Below, piece after piece: positions 57,811 through 64,000 of a stretch of DNA of 64,000 bases. The stretch's first letter is position 1; every line of letters begins with the position of its first letter. The notes under the pieces are model-generated. The model worked only from the letters and a program-made list of their open reading frames with translations, was not told where the DNA came from and did not search any database. Source of the stretch: Endothia cerciana. Taxonomy: Eukaryota > Ascomycota > Sordariomycetes > Diaporthales > Cryphonectriaceae. The stretch covers positions 1 to 64,000 of the forward strand of contig JALRMH010000084.1 in NCBI GenBank assembly GCA_026119935.1, in the 5' to 3' direction. The position numbers and the translations under genes were made by a program.

Positions 57811-58453
57811 TCAACTACCTTCTGGAAGTGCGGAGCGTCCGACAGTGGACGCCTCGGACTCCTTTGCCAGCTTCCCGGCACGATCCTTGGCTATGTCCGC
57901 CATGGCCTTCCGGCAAGATTAGTGATCTTCCCCGGCTGAAGTCCTGGGGTATACTCACGTTGATGGCCTCCTCCTCCTCTGCAGGAAAGTCGCCCCTGGC
58001 GATGCGCCTCCTCATGTCCTCCATGATCACGTCCCTCGACCGGCCGTTCACAAAGACGACGTACCTGAGCCCTGGGTATCTGGCCTCATATTCCCTATTC
58101 AGGGCGGCCATCATGTCAGCCTCGGGTGCAGCGGAGGACTGCAGCTGGGCCTGCTCTGCTGCGCTCTGGGCGCTCTCGACCTTCCTCTCACCCAAGCGAG
58201 GGTGGGAGCCCAAGATGGAGAGAAGAGGTCTGCGGGCCAAAGGGTCTGGGTGTACGGTCTTTGCAACGACGAGCAACTGGTCGCGGAGGGTGTCTATCAT
58301 CTCCGGATAGGTGGTGAAGGTGATGGAACGCAGCGTGGGCAAGGCGAAGGTGTGTAGTTCATGACTGGGCTCGAACAAGAGGTCAAGCACCGAGATCAGG
58401 GTCGGCTCAGGGAGCGATGCCAGCGTCGTAACATCTGGGAGAGTGGGCGCCAT
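57811..58453 (-). CDS. OHCU decarboxylase-like protein (ureide pathway)
   Basis: Catalyses decarboxylation of 2-oxo-4-hydroxy-4-carboxy-5-ureidoimidazoline to S-allantoin, the last step of urate oxidation. Two exons, 58453-57959 and 57906-57811, phase 0, 196 residues. Motifs: LPTLRSITFTTYPEMIDTLR, LSILGSHPRLGERK with the conserved HPRLG, SAEQAQLQ-type helix, LNREYEARYPGLRYVVFVNG and RSRDVIMEDMRRRIA, all hallmarks of the family. The second exon reads AMADIAKDRAGKLAKESEAS. No C-terminal SKL-type peroxisomal signal is seen (ends LPEGS). Start: first Met after a spliced-looking leader. Divergent from PRP19 with about 500 bases between the start codons. Confidence 0.9.
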
Positions 58454-58621
58454 GACTGCAGGGGTGACAGATGCTTGCTTACCCGACGGCGCTCGGCTGG
58501 TCTCAGTTGGTGAAGCCGTGTCGCAGGCAGTCTTGATCGATCTTTGAGGTGGTGAAGCTGGCAAGGTCTGGTTGGGAAGCTGGCAGCGGGCGTGGGAAAA
58601 GCCTCTGCGGATTGGAGGCGC

Positions 58622-58668
58622 TGAGGGCACTGGAGGCACTGAGGGCACTGGAGGCACTGAAAGCACCG
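58622..58668. repeat. 18-bp minisatellite
   Basis: About two and a half copies of a unit reading CTGAGGGCACTGGAGGCA. Confidence 0.85.
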
Positions 58669-58919
58669 TACATACTGTATGAGCACGGCACATACTACGG
58701 TAGGCAGTACTGGTACTATGGTACTAGGGACACGGCCGGGTGTACGTACCCAGACACCCGGCAGGGACAGGGTCAGGCCTGACAAGCCTGCCGCCAATTT
58801 TCCAGCTGCGAAGAAGAACAAGAAGAAAGAAGCTGGGCAGAGAGATCGAGCCCAGGACTTCCTCACACTCGACAGCAACACGGTTGCGCCTCTTGCTCAG
58901 CTAACCCACCCCCCCACCA

Positions 58920-58944
58920 ACTCAACCCAACCCAACCCAACCCA
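58920..58944. repeat. (CCCAA)n pentamer in the PRP19 leader
   Basis: Four CCCAA units ending about ten bases before the PRP19 start codon, so probably in the 5' UTR. Confidence 0.8.
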
Positions 58945-58954
58945 GCAGTCGAAG

Positions 58955-60559
58955 ATGCTGTGTGCCAGTGAGTTCAATCCCCCTTCCCACCTGCATCACT
59001 GGTCCCAGCCCCAGCCCTAGTCAGCATGCGACACCACCTACCGACCAGAGGCTAAACAATAACAACGACAACAGTCTCAGGTGAGGCTCCCGAGGAGCCC
59101 GTCGTTTCCAAGAAGACAGGCACCGTCTTCGAGAGGCGCCTGATCGAGAAGTACATCGAGGAGAATGGCAAGGATCCCATCACCGCCGACGAGCTCGACC
59201 TGGACGACCTCCTGCCCATCAGGTCCGCCCGCGTCGTGCGACCGCGTCCGCCGACCCTGACCTCCATCCCCGCCCTCCTCTCTACCTTCCAGAACGAATG
59301 GGATGCGCTTGCCCTCGAGACCTTCAAGCTCAAGCAGCAGCTGTCCCAGACCCGCGATGAGCTGGCCAACGCGCTCTACCAACACGACGCCGCCGTCAGG
59401 GTCATTGCGCGCCTGACCAAGGAGCGCGACGAGGCGAGAGCTGCCCTCTCCACCGTCACCGTCACCGCCGGCGCCGGCGCGAATGGAGATGCCATGGCCG
59501 TAGACAGCGAGGCCCTGTCAGAAGAACTAGCCGAGCACGTCGATGACACGCAGGCCAGGTACGTCTTCCCCATCCACACCTTCGGCATCTGCCGCACCAG
59601 CTGACCCATACTGCACCAGGCTGTCCAAGAGCCGGAAGAAGCGCCCCGTACCGAGCGGCTGGGCGAAGCCCGATGAGATCGCATCCTTCGTGCCGCAATC
59701 CTCCGAGTCTCTGCCCGTGCCGCAGGCCTCCTCGATCGGGACAGAGGCAGGGTACGCGGCCGTGGGCGGCCTGAAGGGAGACGCGGCCATCTTCTCGATA
59801 GCCGCAGGCCAGGCGGAGCGGCCCCTGCAGGTGAACGAGCCCATCACGGACACGCTGTGGCACAACTCCAAGGTCATCTTCGCCACGTCAAAGGGGTCTG
59901 TCAAAGTCTTCGAGGGCGGCAGCGAGGTTGCGTCCTTTGCGGAACATGCGGGTCCGGCGACAGGCCTGTCGATGCATCCCGGGGGCACGATCCTCGCGTC
60001 GGTCGGGCTTGACAAGAGTTTTGTCTTCTACGACCTGGACGCGCTCAAGAGGGTCACCCGGGTGTATACAAGCACCCCCCTGACCGCGTGCGCATTTCAC
60101 CCCGACGGTCACCTCTTTGCGGCGGGCACGAATGCGGGGGCCATCAAGATGTACCTCACCAAGACGGGCGAGGAAGCGGCGACGTTCTCTCTCGGAGCCC
60201 CGGTGGAGGCGCTCGTTTTCTCCGAGAACGGCTACTGGATAGCGGCAACAGCCAAGGGACAGACGACCGTGACGGTGTTCGACCTGCGCAAGGAAGGGGA
60301 TGCGGCCACGGCAAAGGTGCTGGACATCGGAAGCTCGGTGCAGAGCCTGGCATGGGACTACACGGGCCAGTTCCTGGCCACCGCCGGGCCATCGGGCGTC
60401 ACTGTGCAGCAGTACGCCAAGGGCAGCAAGAAGTGGAGCGAGGCCCTCCAGAGCGCGACGCCCGCTGTTGCGGTGGCGTGGGGTGAGGAGGCCAAGAGGC
60501 TCGTGACGGTGAACGGAGACGGTGTGATCTCCGTGCTGGCTGCCCCAGATGCATCGTAG
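58955..60559 (+). CDS. prp19: Pre-mRNA-processing factor 19 (U-box E3 ubiquitin ligase, WD40)
   Basis: Core of the NineTeen complex, which activates the spliceosome, and a ubiquitin ligase. Three exons in phase: 58955-58967 (only 13 bases), 59075-59558, 59620-60559; 478 residues. Reading across intron 1 gives MLCAISGEAPEEPVVSKKTG, the diagnostic Prp19 U-box start; VFERRLIEKYIEENGKDPIT and DLLPIR complete the U-box. A central coiled-coil follows (QNEWDALALETFKLKQQLSQ, ALYQHDAAVRVIARLTKERD). WD40 blades fill the C-terminus (ITDTLWHNSKVIFATSKG, HAGPATGLSMHPGGTILASV, TACAFHPDGHLFAAGT, SLAWDYTGQFLATAG). All introns are GT-AG. Length is typical for the family. Confidence 0.96.
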
Positions 60560-61599
60560 GGACCGGAGGAGGGGGGGGGGGGCGCGTGCATCCCTGGGGG
60601 GACCAAGGAGGCGGGGCCTGATGGTGGACGGGACTGGCGGCGACGGCATGTCGAGATCGAGGGCGAGGCGATCCAGCGGGCTGTGGACTCAAAGTGCAGG
60701 GGAGCGTTACGAGGACCAAGGCATGTATCAAACGGTCAGGAGCTTATTGCGATAGGGGAAAGGAACTGGCTATGTCTAGTCTAGTCCACGAGCGGACATG
60801 CTTCCCCCGGGCCAGATCATGCGGGAGGGGAGCATGACAGGAAAACCGACTCTATGAGGTGGGCATAGATGTGTTATCCTTAGTTGAGCCCCAGCCTATG
60901 TATCTAGTGACGCAGACCCAGGCCCAGGCCTAGGCCAGACCCAGGCTGGGCTGATCACCGGGTCTCGGCTCATGGAACGGCAAACACTCGCGCGCCGGTG
61001 GGAGACGGTTGGAGAATGTGATGACGACGGGACCAGTACTACAAGAATTAATCTGTTCACGTTGCTCCTTCGCAGACGGACCGGATGCGCACCATGCAGG
61101 TGGAGGCTCACCCTTGCGGCACGAGCGGGCAGAAGACTGCAGGCTCTTCTCGTTCTGCCTTTCTTTTCGTTTTTTTGCGGCCGGATGATTTGATAATTAC
61201 ATTACTTACTGCCTTGCAATTAAGCTGCACCCACCTCCTGGCCTCCTTGCCCGTGCCTGTGCCTGGTGCCTGTCGCCTTGTCGCCTCTTGCCTCTGCGGA
61301 GAAGAGCACCGTCCTTCGGCCCTCTCGCCTCCATCTCCGTCCTCCCCCTTCACCAACTGCGAGAACCGCCGCCACCACCCTGGGCAGCCGTGCCTTCTTC
61401 TGCCACGCCGTCACCATCGCCACTCCGACCGTGTCCGACCGCATCACCTGCCTGCCTACTACTACTACATAACGTCAAAACAAACGCTGGTGGCGGGGGG
61501 GGTGCAGACCGTCATTGGGCTCGACCCGGCACTGTGTCGTGCCGCCTGTGTAGAAGACCCAAACCAGGACAGGATAGAGGAGAGGGATGGAATAGGACC
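60560..61599. other. Intergenic region and leader of the RING gene
   Basis: About 1 kb without a supported gene. A 10-base G run lies at 60573-60582 just after the PRP19 stop. The last 350 bases are C/T-rich; the open frame continuing upstream of 61600 reads as low-complexity Pro/Ser/Arg and is treated as 5' UTR. Confidence 0.5.
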
Positions 61600-64000
61600 A
61601 TGAGTGACTACGGCTACGCAATTGGCGTCGGTGCTGCACAGCTCGACGATCTGCACCGCGCCGTCGACCACAACCTCGAGTACCACTTCGAGCCCGACCT
61701 CGACCCTGACTATATAGACGCCGGTGGCGATCCCGGCCTTGACGATGACGACAGCTACCCACACGAGGTTTCTTCGTCCCCCATGCCCTGGCATTCCGAC
61801 GACCCCTCTGATCTTGACCGAACCGAAGGACCAGGGCATGGGCATGAGGTGGCTCTACAGGAGGAGAACCGTGCTGCGCTGGGCGATCTGGTGACCGAGT
61901 CAGATGGGGGGAACGACCTCGACGAGGGGCTCCAATATCATATTCCGGACAGACTTCACTACTTCTACAACCGCGGGTACGCCGGCGATAGACAGAGACA
62001 GGGCAGCCTCGGCGGCAGCTCTCTCGCCTCTCTCGCCTCCACTGCCAACGTGCGCTCCTCGGTCGGCTCGGCCTCTTCCGGAGCTGACACCGCCGCGCCC
62101 TCGCCCTTTCCTTCCGCCTCCTTGAATTCAGTCTCCGGCTCTGGCTCCGGCTCCGACCTCCTTCTCGACTCGGGTCCAGCATCCCCACAATCGAGGGGGT
62201 CGGCTTCTGGTTCTAACCCTGCCTCGGCATCATCCCCAGAACTTGCACGCCCGCGCTACCGGCGACACCACGCTCGACCGCCCCAGAGTCTTGACGCCGA
62301 CAACGCCCGTGCCTCGCCACGCCGCCCCAGCCTAACGCCCACCATTCACCCTAACCGCCGCCTACCTCAACCTCGGTACCACGTCCCAACCCGAATTCGC
62401 CCAATATACCAACCCGCCGAATTTCGTGACCACGACAGCGTCTTGTCTGACGACCCTTCCTCGCCGTCCTCGGATCACGAGCTGGACCTCGCATCACCTC
62501 GGCCACACCTCAGACGGGCCCCAAATCAGCCGTCAGCGAGCTCCGACCCCCCTGGAGACGACCGTCCCGAGCAGGGCTCCGGCCGCCCTGCTGAGGACGC
62601 ACGGCCCCCCTTTCCTGGCCAACTCAGCCCAGCGCTGGTGGCCTTTCTCGCCGGTGAAGACCCGCGGGAAATGGAGGACGTCTTCTCACGGCAAGAACGA
62701 CGACTGCGTCACCCGAGGGCCCGCAGGGCTTCAAGGGTAGCTCGGGAGGCTAGCATGCCGCACCGACACAGAGGCGGAGCCGCGAGAAGGCCATCCCCCG
62801 CCGTCGACTGGGGCTCTGACTTGGACTTCGGAGGGAGCTTGGATGGAGACGATGAGCTGATCGAGGTGGTCTTGGATCGCCAGGTGGAGGTCCCTCCCGT
62901 GCAGCGCCAGCAGAGGCAGCAACAGAGGCACCACAGGCGCTCCGGACAACCCAGCCAGTCCATCCGTCGCCACAACAGCGCTGAGCAGCAGGGGGCGGCG
63001 GTTGATGTGATCGACCTCACCGAGGAGCCAGATAGCCCCGTTCTGCTGCACCAGCGCCCCATCCACCTCCGCCGAGACATCGTTCATGATAACATGCGCG
63101 AGATCCAGGATCGGCAGCATGGTCGACGGCAGCAGCCCCCTCGGAACCCCCGAAGGCAAATGTCCCAGATTGGCCGTACCCCTTCGCTTGCCCGCAGTGA
63201 CGGCAGCATCTTGGGACAACCCCAACCCCCTGTTATCGACCTTACAAACAGCTCAGACGAAGCTGCCCGAGACGACGAGCTCGGGCTCGGTCTCGAAGAG
63301 CTCGAGATCCCCGCCAACCGTCGTTTACCAGCCCCCATGCCTGCCGCCCAACGAAATCACCGGCGGAGCGTTGAGTTTCTCGGTCCCGACCGTGGCTTCA
63401 TACCCAACTTTCCTAGACTTGGCAGCATAGGCAGCTTTCGGAGCCTCCTCCCCGGTTTTGTCGCTGATCACATTGGTCGCAACGACGCCGAGTTCCAGCT
63501 TATCAATGCACACCAATTCCCAATGAATGCGAACCCTCTTGCGGGCAACCAGCCCGAGTTCAACTATCAGGCAAATGGCTTTGGCGGTCTTGCTGGTCGC
63601 CAGCCTACCCCCAAGCCCGACTTTGAGGCCCCTCCTCCTGCTCGACCAGGCTTCACCCGCCACACCGGCCCCGACAGAGATACAAATGACGAGATGGTCG
63701 TCGTCTGCGCTAGCTGCGACAATGAGTTGAAGTACTCGGCCGATAATGACGACGACGGTCCCCGCCCCACCAAGCGCCCCAGGAACAAGAAGGATCGCGA
63801 GGAGCACCACTTCTGGGCTGTCAAGCATTGTGGTCACGTGAGTTGCCCCTGCTGACCCGAGTGAAGCATCAGGTACGTGCTTGCTAAACTGGTTCGGTAC
63901 ATACAGGTCTACTGCAAGAGCTGCTACGAGAGCCGCAAGAAGATCAAGAGCAAGGACTACGACAAGCTTGGTTTCCAAGTTGATACCTCGAACAAGACGC
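61600..64000 (+). CDS. RING-finger protein with two SUMO-interacting motifs, partial
   Basis: Candidate SUMO-targeted ubiquitin ligase or RING adaptor (Slx5/Rfp-like by layout). Exon 1 runs 61600-63837 (746 codons, phase 0) and exon 2 starts at 63909 and leaves the window at 64000. The long N-terminus is acidic, Ser/Pro-rich and disordered. Two classical SIMs flanked by acidic residues are visible: VDVIDLTEEPDSP and PPVIDLTNSSDEA. Near the end of exon 1 the zinc ligands begin, VCASCDNELKYS, followed after a basic insert (RPTKRPRNKKDREEHH) by KHCGHV|YCKSCYESRKK across the intron, which supplies the CxHxxCxxC core. The last CxxC pair should lie past the window. Start: Met before SDYGYAIG, since upstream codons are low-complexity. 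Nuclear location is inferred. Confidence 0.8.

Larger units (their letters stand above)
58454..58954. promoter_or_regulatory. Shared divergent promoter region, OHCU decarboxylase/PRP19
   Basis: The 501 bases between two divergent start codons must contain both promoters. It includes an 18-base minisatellite (58622-58668), GTAC/CATAC-rich motifs at 58670-58745 and a (CCCAA)n pyrimidine-biased leader directly before the PRP19 start. No individual binding site can be assigned. Confidence 0.5.

Noticed and set aside
61288..61599. Upstream extension of the RING ORF
   Set aside because: The added codons are low-complexity Pro/Ser/Arg with C/T-run sequence; the conserved-looking start MSDYGYAIG is preferred.

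Overview
The window is nuclear DNA of a filamentous ascomycete, most likely a Sordariomycete. The evidence is the many short spliceosomal introns (about 50-150 nt, GT-AG, with two proposed GC-AG), GC-rich third codon positions, Pezizomycotina-type proteins (MDM10, Crh-type GH16, KTR mannosyltransferase, Q-rich SANT factors), and intergenic DNA crowded with microsatellites and GTAC-rich motifs. I cannot name the genus. I worked out exon boundaries by eye and checked that the phases agree across each junction.

Layout. 0.6-3.5 kb: ribosomal protein S19 (+) converging on MDM10 (-), a subunit of the ER-mitochondria tether. 4.3-6.2 kb: a six-exon gene (-) joining two ankyrin repeats to a zinc-deaminase fold with intact HAE and PCxxC motifs. 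This is the most unusual gene here. 7.2-13.7 kb: a D-threonine aldolase-like PLP enzyme, a secreted seven-bladed lactonase-like propeller and a GPI-anchored Crh1/Utr2-type chitin-glucan crosslinker, all (-). 16.5-17.9 kb: a Q/H-rich protein with two Myb/SANT repeats (-), with an orphan exon-like segment near 19.6 kb. 19.7-31.5 kb: about 12 kb with no gene I can support, full of simple repeats. 31.5-39.9 kb: a second SANT factor (+), a dihydroxyacid dehydratase paralogue (+) with a disputed exon junction at an Fe-S cysteine, and a KTR/GT15 mannosyltransferase (-). 43.4-50 kb: a small hypothetical gene (+), a DUF4604-type protein (-), an aldo/keto reductase (-) and cytochrome c oxidase subunit 4/Vb (-). 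50-57.8 kb: gene-poor, apart from one conserved-looking basic protein (-). 57.8-64 kb: OHCU decarboxylase (-) divergent from PRP19 (+), then a RING protein with two SUMO-interacting motifs (+) that runs off the right edge.

The genes do not form an obvious pathway or secondary-metabolite cluster. Housekeeping functions (translation, mitochondrial tethering and respiration, cell wall and glycosylation, purine catabolism, splicing) are interspersed with accessory enzymes. I found no tRNA, intact rRNA gene, intact transposon or CRISPR-like array.
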